Assembly (NCBI GenBank): GCA_021300075.1
Contig: JAJTIB010000080.1
Location: 1 to 5,297 of the forward strand
Origin: Rickettsiales bacterium
Lineage (GTDB): Bacteria; Pseudomonadota; Alphaproteobacteria; Rickettsiales; UBA3002
DNA: 5,297 bases
Reading direction: 5' to 3'
In this document: positions 1 to 5,297 of the stretch, one piece after another
How the letters are laid out: every line of letters starts with the position of its first letter
Position numbering within the stretch: the stretch's first letter is position 1
The notes under the pieces: generated by a model
The model's input: the letters and a program-made list of their open reading frames with translations, nothing else
What the model was told of the DNA's origin: nothing
The model's database searches: none
Position numbers and translations under genes: made by a program

Positions 1-54
1 GGCGTGCGCGAAGTAAGTAGAAAAATTGCCGATTTTAGTAAAATTGAGGGCTAG
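1..54 (+). CDS. glyS: C-terminal end of glycyl-tRNA synthetase beta subunit (partial)
   Basis: Only frame 1 is open from the window edge. It reads GVREVSRKIADFSKIEG and then a TAG stop at 52-54; the other two forward frames hit stops within the first 20 bases. The ending ADFSKIEG resembles the C-terminus of alphaproteobacterial GlyS, whose last helix belongs to the anticodon-binding region of the beta subunit of the two-subunit glycyl-tRNA synthetase (charges tRNA-Gly in the cytoplasm). The next gene is ppdK, and glyQ-glyS-ppdK is a recurrent order in Alphaproteobacteria, which supports the call. Only 17 residues are visible, so the identification rests on this short tail plus context. The 148-base gap to ppdK leaves open whether the two are cotranscribed. 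Confidence 0.72.
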   Translation, partial: GVREVSRKIADFSKIEG

Positions 55-64
55 ATGTTTTTTC

Positions 65-166
65 TTTGTCATTCCCGAGCTAGCGTAGTCCAAATGCGTG
101 AGCATATGGTAACGCAGCTTCATCGGGAATCTAGAGCTGGATTCCCGCTTTCGCGGGAATGACAAA
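65..166. repeat. Intergenic palindromic repeat with ATTCCCG/CGGGAAT modules
   Basis: A 13-base perfect inverted repeat bounds the element: TTTGTCATTCCCG at 65-77 and CGGGAATGACAAA at 154-166. Inside it the 7-mer ATTCCCG and its complement occur in alternation (71-77, 124-130, 141-147, 154-160). The right part, 141-160, is a compact hairpin with an 8-bp stem and TTTC loop, and fits the ATTCCC-N8-GGGAAT pattern of the dispersed dRS3 repeats known from Neisseria. The left part, 71-130, folds into a long bulged hairpin. GTCATTCCCG-type palindromes are, to my knowledge, dispersed repeats in several bacterial genomes, so this is most likely a non-coding repeat or small non-autonomous element rather than part of glyS or ppdK. 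No open reading frame of note lies in it. Confidence 0.8.
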
Positions 167-190
167 AAGAAGAAAGCTGCCGACACTGTT

Positions 191-196
191 AAGGAG
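191..196 (+). promoter_or_regulatory. Ribosome binding site of ppdK
   Basis: AAGGAG is a strong Shine-Dalgarno match, with 6 bases between it and the ATG at 203. It fixes the ppdK start and lies about 25 bases downstream of the palindromic repeat, so the repeat has not disrupted the translation signal. Confidence 0.85.
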
Positions 197-202
197 ACGA
201 CC

Positions 203-2908
203 ATGAAATCATCTGCTGCAAAAAAATCTGTGACCGCCGAGAAGCTGGTCTATCATTTTGGTGATGGTAAGGCCGAAGGCTCGGTGGCCATGAAAAACCT
301 GCTGGGCGGCAAAGGAGCGAACCTCGCCGATATGTGCGCCCTTGGCCTGCCAGTGCCACCGGGATTTACCATCACCACTGAAGTCTGCGTGGCTTATTAT
401 GCTGCACAAAAAACTCTTCCCACTGCACTGCAACAGCAGGTGGCGGACGGAATTATGGCAATTGAAAAATCCGTTGGCAAAAAATTTGGCGACGCGACTA
501 ATCCCCTCCTCGTCTCGGTGCGTTCGGGTGCACGCGCCAGCATGCCGGGAATGATGGATACGATTCTAAATCTCGGTCTGAATGACGCAACCGTTGAAGG
601 GCTGGCGAAAAAGACAGGAAATCCCCGCTTTGCCTATGACTCCTATCGCCGCTTTATCCAAATGTATGCCAATGTGGTCCTTGATGTCAGCCACCATCTG
701 TTTGAAGATCTTCTCGACCTCATGAAAAATGATCGCGATGTGTCGCAGGATACAGACCTTAGTGCCAATGACCTTAAAGATCTCGTCGCACAGTATAAGG
801 AACGGGTTGAACAGGAAATTGGCGCGCCCTTTCCGCAGAAGGTGGAAGAGCAGCTCTGGGGCGCCATCCGCGCTGTATTCGATAGCTGGATGAACCCGCG
901 CGCCGTCACTTACCGCACCTTAAACGACATTCCCGCTGAATGGGGCACGGCGGTGAATGTGCAATCCATGGTGTTTGGCAATATGGGCGAAGATTCCGCC
1001 ACTGGCGTTGCCTTCACCCGCAACCCCTCTACAGGCGCCAAGATGTTTTACGGCGAGTTTCTTGTCAACGCGCAAGGGGAAGATGTGGTGGCCGGTATCC
1101 GCACGCCTCAGCCCCTCACCATTGCTGGAAAATCGGATGGCGGCGACCTGCCGAGCATGGAAGAGGTGATGCCGGATGTCTTCGCAGAGCTGGTGAAAAT
1201 CTACCAGAAGCTCGAAGCCCATTACCGCGACATGCAGGACATCGAGTTCACCGTCGAGAACCGCAAACTCTGGATGTTACAGACGCGCAACGGCAAGCGC
1301 ACCGCCAAGGCCGGGCTTAAAATCGCGGTAGATATGGTATCCGAAAAACTCATCACCAAGGAAGAGGCGCTGCTGCGAATTGACCCGGCCTCGCTTGATC
1401 AGTTGCTGCACCCGGCGCTGGATCCTAATGCCAAAAAACAGGTCATCGCCAAAGGTCTTCCCGCATCGCCAGGCGCGGCTTCAGGGCGAGTCGTCTTCAC
1501 TGCCGAGGATGCGGAGCATCGCGCCGCGATTAACGAGAAAGTGATTCTCGTCCGCATCGAAACCAGTCCCGAGGATATCCACGGCATGCACGCCGCAAAA
1601 GGCATCCTGACCGCGCGAGGCGGTATGACCAGCCACGCCGCCGTTGTGGCACGCGGTATGGGCAAATGCTGTGTCTCGGGCGCGGGAGAGCTACGTATCA
1701 ATTATGCGCGGAAGGAATTCATTGCCTCCGGCCTTACCGTGCGCGAAGGTGACTTAATTACGCTTAACGGCTCAACCGGCGAGGTCATGCTGGGTGAAGT
1801 ACCCACCATTGAACCAAGTCTTTCGGGCGATTTTGCGACCGTCATTGCCTGGGCGGATGCAGTTCGAACGCTTAAAGTCCGCACCAATGCCGAAACACCG
1901 CATGACGCCGAGACTGCGCGCAATTTCGGCGCTGAAGGTATTGGTCTTTGCCGTACGGAACATATGTTTTTCGAGGCCGACCGCATCACCGCCGTGCGCG
2001 AAATGATTGTGGCCGAAACCCGCAAAGCGCGCGAAACGGCACTCGCCAAGCTGTTGCCCATGCAGCGGCGCGATTTTGTCGAAATTTTCCGCATCATGGA
2101 TGGTCTGCCCGTGACGATTCGCCTGCTCGACCCGCCGCTGCATGAGTTCCTGCCGCATACGGAAGAAGAGATGCAGCAGGTGGCGGACGCAGCACATATT
2201 CCGCTTGATCTCGTCAAATACCGCGCCACGCAACTGCATGAATCAAACCCCATGCTCGGCCATCGCGGTTGCCGCCTCGGTGTGACGTTCCCCGAGATTT
2301 ACGCGATGCAGGCGCGTGCGATTTTTGAAGCCGCCGCCGAAGTGCAGAAGGAAGGCAAACGCGTACTGCCGGAGGTGATGATTCCTCTCGTCATGACGCG
2401 GCGCGAACTCACCATGATGAAAGCAGTGATTGACGAAGTCGCAAGTGAAATCTCGAAATCCACCGGCACCGATATTCGCTATCAGGTAGGCACGATGATC
2501 GAGCTGCCGCGCGCCGCATTGCGGGCGGGCGAGATCGCCGAGGACGCCGAATTCTTCTCGTTCGGCACCAACGATTTAACCCAGACCACCTTGGGAATTT
2601 CGCGCGACGACGCGGCGAGCTTTATCGAGGATTATAAACGCAAAGCTGTCATCGAACAGGACCCGTTCGTGACGCTGGATCAAGAAGGCGTAGGCGAGTT
2701 AATTAAGCTCGCGACCGAACGCGGGCGCAAAACTCGCCCGACGCTTAAGCTCGGCATTTGCGGCGAGCATGGCGGCGACCCGGCCTCCATTCATTTCTGC
2801 CACCGGGCAGGGCTTGACTATGTTTCCTGCTCGCCCTACCGCGTGCCAGTCGCGCGCCTTGCCGCCGCCCAGGCTGCACTGAAAGCGACAAAAGAAAAGA
2901 TTTCCTAA
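203..2908 (+). CDS. ppdK: Pyruvate phosphate dikinase
   Basis: PPDK catalyses the reversible reaction pyruvate + ATP + Pi = phosphoenolpyruvate + AMP + PPi in the cytoplasm and can serve glycolysis or gluconeogenesis. All three domains are present. The N-terminal ATP-grasp nucleotide-binding domain covers about residues 15-370 and includes GGKGANL and the SVRSGARASMPGMMDT segment. The swivelling phosphohistidine domain, about 418-510, has GGMTSHAA with catalytic His478 and Thr476, the position phosphorylated by the PPDK regulatory protein where one exists. The C-terminal TIM-barrel PEP/pyruvate domain, about 545-895, has Arg584 (GLCRTEHMFF), Arg640 (IRLLDPPLHEF), Glu767 (MIELPRAA), Asn790 (FGTNDLTQ) and Cys853 (GICGEHGGDP). 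These sit at a steady offset of 22-23 from the Clostridium symbiosum residues H455, R561, R617, E745, N768 and C831 as I remember them, so the enzyme looks intact. The 901-residue length is normal for the family. The ATG follows a strong AAGGAG. The dikinase is preferred over PEP synthase because of this motif set and domain spacing. Confidence 0.98.
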   Translation: MKSSAAKKSVTAEKLVYHFGDGKAEGSVAMKNLLGGKGANLADMCALGLPVPPGFTITTEVCVAYYAAQKTLPTALQQQVADGIMAIEKSVGKKFGDATNPLLVSVRSGARASMPGMMDTILNLGLNDATVEGLAKKTGNPRFAYDSYRRFIQMYANVVLDVSHHLFEDLLDLMKNDRDVSQDTDLSANDLKDLVAQYKERVEQEIGAPFPQKVEEQLWGAIRAVFDSWMNPRAVTYRTLNDIPAEWGTAVNVQSMVFGNMGEDSATGVAFTRNPSTGAKMFYGEFLVNAQGEDVVAGIRTPQPLTIAGKSDGGDLPSMEEVMPDVFAELVKIYQKLEAHYRDMQDIEFTVENRKLWMLQTRNGKRTAKAGLKIAVDMVSEKLITKEEALLRIDPASLDQLLHPALDPNAKKQVIAKGLPASPGAASGRVVFTAEDAEHRAAINEKVILVRIETSPEDIHGMHAAKGILTARGGMTSHAAVVARGMGKCCVSGAGELRINYARKEFIASGLTVREGDLITLNGSTGEVMLGEVPTIEPSLSGDFATVIAWADAVRTLKVRTNAETPHDAETARNFGAEGIGLCRTEHMFFEADRITAVREMIVAETRKARETALAKLLPMQRRDFVEIFRIMDGLPVTIRLLDPPLHEFLPHTEEEMQQVADAAHIPLDLVKYRATQLHESNPMLGHRGCRLGVTFPEIYAMQARAIFEAAAEVQKEGKRVLPEVMIPLVMTRRELTMMKAVIDEVASEISKSTGTDIRYQVGTMIELPRAALRAGEIAEDAEFFSFGTNDLTQTTLGISRDDAASFIEDYKRKAVIEQDPFVTLDQEGVGELIKLATERGRKTRPTLKLGICGEHGGDPASIHFCHRAGLDYVSCSPYRVPVARLAAAQAALKATKEKIS

Positions 2909-2911
2909 AAT

Positions 2912-3298
2912 CTAAAATATACCACCACCGCGCTCCCTACCGATACCACGCTGCTGGATAAGCATCCTGCCATCGGGCCAGATCACGAACGCATCGCCAT
3001 TGCGCGCGGGCATGCGCTCGGTACGATTGGCGGCAATCACATCACCAAACACCCGCCCGCCCACACCCGGGTTTGCCCTGCTGGCACGCGCCACCTGTTC
3101 AGGTGTGACCAGCGATAACATCCCATCCCCGCCAGTAAAACGAACCGTTGCGTTGGTTGCAATTGTCTCGGTCGCATGACTTCCGGCGAAGTAAAAAAGC
3201 ACCGCCTGTGGCGTACCTGAGAGATTGGTCACCTGAACCGCTGCTTGGGCTTGCGAGGCAAAACCCATCACCAGAATCGTCACTACTAATCGACGCAT
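2912..3298 (-). CDS. Small putative exported protein, function unknown
   Basis: I do not recognise this 128-residue protein. It starts with a classical Sec signal peptide: MRR, a hydrophobic stretch at about 4-14, and AQA before a probable cleavage site after residue 19, leaving a mature periplasmic or secreted protein of about 109 residues. The mature part begins AVQVTNLSGTPQAVLFYF and looks beta-rich. It has no cysteine and no lipobox, so it should be soluble and without disulphides. Near the C-terminus is AFVIWPDGRMLIQQ, followed by an Arg/Gly-rich tail (GRERGGGIF). A strong GGAGG lies 6 bases before the ATG, which together with the signal peptide argues for a real gene. It is the last gene of the minus-strand run, 39 bases after rnhA, so cotranscription is plausible. 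Its stop is 3 bases from the convergent ppdK stop. Confidence 0.8.
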   Translation of the reverse strand: MRRLVVTILVMGFASQAQAAVQVTNLSGTPQAVLFYFAGSHATETIATNATVRFTGGDGMLSLVTPEQVARASRANPGVGGRVFGDVIAANRTERMPARNGDAFVIWPDGRMLIQQRGIGRERGGGIF

Positions 3299-3304
3299 AG
3301 ATTT

Positions 3305-3309
3305 CCTCC
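3305..3309 (-). promoter_or_regulatory. Ribosome binding site of the small exported protein
   Basis: The minus strand reads GGAGG here (CCTCC on the plus strand), with 6 bases to the ATG ending at 3298. It is the best Shine-Dalgarno among the minus-strand genes and supports translation of an otherwise unrecognised ORF. Confidence 0.8.
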
Positions 3310-3337
3310 GAAAGTTATTTGAGAGCTCGCCTCTTCC

Positions 3338-3766
3338 CTACACCGGAATCCCGCTGCGCGCCAGCAGGTCCGCACGTTCATTCTCAGGGTGACCGTCATG
3401 GCCGCGCACCCAGTGCCAATGCACCTCGTGGCGGGCGGCTTCTGCGTCAAGCGCCTGCCAGAGATCGGCATTCTTCACCGGCTTATTATCGGCCGTTTTC
3501 CAGCCACGTTTTTTCCAGCCCTTGAGCCACTCTTTCATGCCCAGCTGCACATATTGACTATCCGTGTGCAGTGCAACCCTGCACGGTTCTTTCAGGTGCT
3601 TGAGCGCCATGATCGCCGCCATCAGCTCCATACGGTTATTGGTGGTTTCGCGCTCGCCGCCGCATAATTCTTTTTCCTTGCCGTTATAGATCAGTAGCGC
3701 GCCCCAGCCGCCAGGCCCCGGATTGCCGCTGCACGCGCCATCAGTATAGATTACCACGTGTTTCAT
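3338..3766 (-). CDS. rnhA: Ribonuclease HI
   Basis: RNase HI cleaves the RNA strand of RNA-DNA hybrids, removing R-loops and primer remnants in the cytoplasm. The complete catalytic set is visible: Asp9 in [17 protein letters not shown], Glu47 in [11 protein letters not shown], Asp69 in LHTDSQYV and Asp133 in NERADLLA, with the flexible-loop His123 in WVRGHDGH. The Trp/Lys-rich segment around residues 75-90 ([13 protein letters not shown]) is the basic protrusion that binds the hybrid. At 142 residues it is somewhat shorter than the 155-residue E. coli protein; the difference is at the C-terminus, which ends soon after the last catalytic Asp (ARSGIPV), and this does not suggest inactivation. 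The start is set by the conserved [10 protein letters not shown]; the Shine-Dalgarno before it is weak (GGGGCAGAG region). It lies downstream of thrB, from which a 90-base palindromic gap separates it. Confidence 0.97.
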   Translation of the reverse strand: MKHVVIYTDGACSGNPGPGGWGALLIYNGKEKELCGGERETTNNRMELMAAIMALKHLKEPCRVALHTDSQYVQLGMKEWLKGWKKRGWKTADNKPVKNADLWQALDAEAARHEVHWHWVRGHDGHPENERADLLARSGIPV

Positions 3767-3793
3767 ATCAGCTCTGCCCCACCGAGGGGTGAT

Positions 3794-3850
3794 GCGTGGC
3801 GCGTGGTACGTGGTGCGTCTGTTGCGCGCGACGAATCACGTACCACGTGC
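3794..3850. repeat. Intergenic heptamer repeat and hairpin between thrB and rnhA
   Basis: Bases 3794-3821 contain about three and a half copies of a 7-base unit: GCGTGGC, GCGTGGT, ACGTGGT, then GCGT. Overlapping this is an inverted repeat: CGTGGTACGTG at 3802-3812 is perfectly complementary to CACGTACCACG at 3837-3847. The stem extends outward to 3799/3850 past one mismatched (or wobble) position and inward through CGTC/GACG (3816-3819/3830-3833), leaving a 10-base loop. No T-run follows on either strand, so it is not a standard intrinsic terminator. It fills most of the gap between the thrB stop and rnhA start and may be a dispersed repeat or an RNA-processing or stability element. That role is inference. 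Confidence 0.75.
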
Positions 3851-3856
3851 AACCGC

Positions 3857-4840
3857 TTACACTCCATATTCTTGACCTCCGCGCACCTGCTGATGAAAGC
3901 GAAGCTTGGCGAGGTATTCGAGCGGGTCTTTCGGCGTGACCAACGCGTCTTTGCTGCGGTGCAACCAGTCATAGCTGCGGGTCAGCAGGAAGCGCAGTGC
4001 CGCCCCGCGCAACAATACGGGGAAGGCAGCTTTCTCGCCATCCGTCAAGGGCCGCAGCAATTGATAGGCCTGCAACAGAAGCCGCGACTTAGTGGGATTA
4101 AATTCCTTGCTCACCTCAAAGCACCAGGCATTAAGCACGATCGCCAGATCATATGCAAAAAAATCCTCGCAGGCGAAATAGAAATCAATAATGCCAGTGA
4201 GCTCATCCTCTTCAAAAAACACATTATCGGGAAATAAATCCGCATGAATGATACCGCGCGGTAACGCATCAGGTTTTGGCCAGTGCTGGGCAAGATATTC
4301 AAGCTCCGCCGTCACCAGACTTTCAAGTCCCGAAGCAATACCGTCAAGCTGACCACGCATGGATGCAGCAAGCGATTGCCAGCCCGGAAGCGAAAGTGCA
4401 TTGGCGCGGGTCATCGTAAAGCCTGACGCCGCCCGATGCAGCCCTGCAAGCGCCTTGCCGACGCCGGCAACATGCGGGTTCTTGAGGATGGTTCGGCTGC
4501 GGCCATGAAGAAATGAGACCATCGCCGCCGGACGGCCCTCGACCGTCGAGATCACCCCGCCATCTCGCCGTTTAATCGGCAAAGGACAGTTCACCCCGCG
4601 TGCGGCAAGATGCTCCATCAGCGCCAGAAAAAACGGCAGTTCTTCAATTCTAACCCGCTTCTCATAAAGCGTCAGAATTGTCTTGACCTCGCGCCCGTCT
4701 GGAGCCATCACATCCAGCAAATAATTGCTGTTTTCAACCCCTTGCGCGATACCTACAGCGAAGGCAAGCTGCCCCAGCCCGTAAGTTGTCTCGACCAGTT
4801 CAGCCATCATCTCATTGGTGAGTTGCGTATATACAGCCAT
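3857..4840 (-). CDS. thrB: Homoserine kinase, type II (aminoglycoside-phosphotransferase-like)
   Basis: The enzyme phosphorylates homoserine with ATP to O-phosphohomoserine, the penultimate step of threonine synthesis, in the cytoplasm. The 327 residues match the alphaproteobacterial ThrB family, which has an APH/choline-kinase fold rather than the GHMP-kinase fold of E. coli ThrB. Visible landmarks are the N-terminal lobe with GVENSNYLL (34-42) and ILTLYEKRV (55-63), the catalytic loop HADLFPDNVFF at 199-209 with Asp201 and Asn206, the metal-binding IDFYFACEDFFAYDLAI from 218 with Asp219, then LNAWCFE (236-242), RGAALRFLLTR (278-288) and PKDPLEYL (303-310). Nothing is missing. The start is chosen from the conserved MAVYT; only a weak AGAGAA lies before it. 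In many Alphaproteobacteria ispH precedes thrB, and here it does not: the upstream neighbour is divergent. thrB is probably the first gene of a thrB-rnhA-small-protein transcription unit. Confidence 0.96.
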   Translation of the reverse strand: MAVYTQLTNEMMAELVETTYGLGQLAFAVGIAQGVENSNYLLDVMAPDGREVKTILTLYEKRVRIEELPFFLALMEHLAARGVNCPLPIKRRDGGVISTVEGRPAAMVSFLHGRSRTILKNPHVAGVGKALAGLHRAASGFTMTRANALSLPGWQSLAASMRGQLDGIASGLESLVTAELEYLAQHWPKPDALPRGIIHADLFPDNVFFEEDELTGIIDFYFACEDFFAYDLAIVLNAWCFEVSKEFNPTKSRLLLQAYQLLRPLTDGEKAAFPVLLRGAALRFLLTRSYDWLHRSKDALVTPKDPLEYLAKLRFHQQVRGGQEYGV

Positions 4841-5060
4841 GGCTATTCTCTACGCAATCTCGTTGCTATTGGCGAGTGAAGATTGTGCGGGCGGCGCGGA
4901 CGAAAAAAAATTATTTTTTACTGGAAAGGAAAACTCAAGTTGCTAAACTGATACCTGATTCAACGCGCTCATCCTGCTTGCATCAAAAACGAGTCCAGCA
5001 TCCGGTAAGAAATAATCCATGAAACCCAACGCGCAACGCTTAGAAAATAGGGAGACAATT
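4841..5060. promoter_or_regulatory. Divergent intergenic region between thrB and the 5061 gene
   Basis: This 220-base stretch separates two divergent genes and should hold both promoters. Its G+C content falls sharply in the middle. The clearest landmark is the A/T tract AAAAAAAATTATTTTTT at 4903-4919, which could act as an upstream promoter element or a bent or easily melted site. I could not pick convincing -35/-10 pairs for either direction and assign none. No RNA gene or coding ORF of note was seen, apart from an in-frame upstream ATG at 5019 discussed with the following gene. Confidence 0.5.
5051..5055 (+). promoter_or_regulatory. Ribosome binding site of the 5061 gene
   Basis: GGAGA lies 5 bases before the ATG at 5061. 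The alternative in-frame ATG at 5019 has no comparable motif before it, so this site decides the start. Confidence 0.7.
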
Positions 5061-5297
5061 ATGTTCCGACGTAAAGAAGAGGGTGGCGACACCCTGACCG
5101 ATGAAATCGCCGAGGATTTTCTCGGCAGTAGTGGGGAAGTCCAAATCCGCAGTGTGAGTTCGATCGAAACGCGTGCGCCGCAACCATCCGAAGCTTCACG
5201 CCCTGCAGCGCCGGCGCAGCCGACCTTCCGCCCGGCCCCTCCGCAAGCGGCTATGGCTGCATCGCGTCCGGCGCCACAACCCGCCGCTGCCCAGGCA
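5061..5297 (+). CDS. N-terminal part of a protein with a Pro/Ala-rich segment, function not assigned (partial)
   Basis: The frame is open from the ATG to the window end, giving 79 residues. It starts with a short charged head, MFRRKEEGGDTLTDEIAED, then FLGSSGEVQIRSVSSIETR, and from about residue 39 becomes a low-complexity Pro/Ala/Gln segment (repeated APQP, RPAP and PAAP-type motifs) that is probably disordered. There is no signal peptide or membrane segment in the visible part, so the protein is probably cytoplasmic at its N-terminus. Bactofilins (polymer-forming cytoskeletal proteins) often have such a short MF-plus-basic start and a Pro-rich tail before the beta-helix, but the diagnostic domain would lie beyond the window, so this is only a guess. 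An in-frame ATG at 5019 would add 14 residues (MKPNAQRLENRETI) but lacks a good ribosome binding site. The gene diverges from thrB. Confidence 0.75.
   Translation, partial: MFRRKEEGGDTLTDEIAEDFLGSSGEVQIRSVSSIETRAPQPSEASRPAAPAQPTFRPAPPQAAMAASRPAPQPAAAQA

Noticed and set aside
71..160. CRISPR-like array, because of the recurring ATTCCCG/CGGGAAT units
   Set aside because: The units are 7 bases, alternate in orientation and have irregular spacing; there are no cas genes.
65..166. Palindrome as an intrinsic terminator for glyS
   Set aside because: The bases after the right arm are A/G-rich on the plus strand and there is no T-run; the T-run at 59-63 lies before the hairpin.
1702..2253. 183-codon minus-strand ORF inside ppdK
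   Set aside because: It is fully antisense to conserved ppdK catalytic sequence and its Ser/Arg-rich composition is typical of a reverse-frame shadow.
2898..2913. Small palindrome AGATTT-CCTA-AAATCT spanning the ppdK stop codon
   Set aside because: The stem is only 6 bp and A/T-rich, with no T-run after it; this is weak and likely chance.
3799..3850. Hairpin as an intrinsic terminator for thrB
   Set aside because: On the minus strand the sequence after the stem is C/G-rich with no T-run.
3758..4237. 159-codon plus-strand ORF antisense to thrB and the rnhA-thrB gap
   Set aside because: It overlaps well-conserved thrB sequence, has no recognisable domain and spans the palindromic repeat; it is a shadow of thrB codon use.
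1..5297. A new multi-gene system (defence, secretion, biosynthetic)
   Set aside because: The complete genes are three housekeeping enzymes and one small exported protein; nothing links them into a novel system. The only unexplained structure is in the intergenic repeats and the two unassigned proteins.

Overview
The window looks like a piece of an alphaproteobacterial chromosome, roughly 54% G+C by eye. The evidence is the glyS-ppdK gene order, a homoserine kinase of the aminoglycoside-phosphotransferase-like type II family whose N-terminus (MAVYT...GVENSNYLL) is typical of Alphaproteobacteria, and the thrB-rnhA pair that is common in that class. The genus cannot be read from the sequence.

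Layout. Bases 1-54 hold the last 17 codons of an upstream gene, very probably glyS (glycyl-tRNA synthetase beta subunit). Bases 55-202 are intergenic and contain an elaborate palindromic repeat (65-166) ending shortly before the ribosome binding site of ppdK. ppdK (203-2908, +) is an intact 901-residue pyruvate phosphate dikinase with all expected catalytic residues. It converges, with only 3 bases between stop codons, on a minus-strand run read in the order thrB (4840-3857), rnhA (3766-3338) and a small putative exported protein of unknown function (3298-2912). The thrB-rnhA gap carries a second palindromic element built from a 7-base repeat (3794-3850). Bases 4841-5060 form a divergent intergenic region with an A/T tract. 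From 5061 a plus-strand gene begins and runs off the window; its first 79 residues are a charged head followed by a Pro/Ala-rich low-complexity segment.

How the genes work together. The recognised genes are housekeeping: tRNA charging (glyS), interconversion of pyruvate and phosphoenolpyruvate (ppdK), threonine synthesis (thrB) and RNA-DNA hybrid removal (rnhA). They do not form one pathway. I see no mobile-element gene, CRISPR array, toxin-antitoxin pair or defence system. The parts not explained by known genes are the two intergenic palindromic elements, the small exported protein and the truncated Pro/Ala-rich protein. The first palindrome, which can be drawn as a three-way junction with a GNRA-type tetraloop, is the most interesting structure here.
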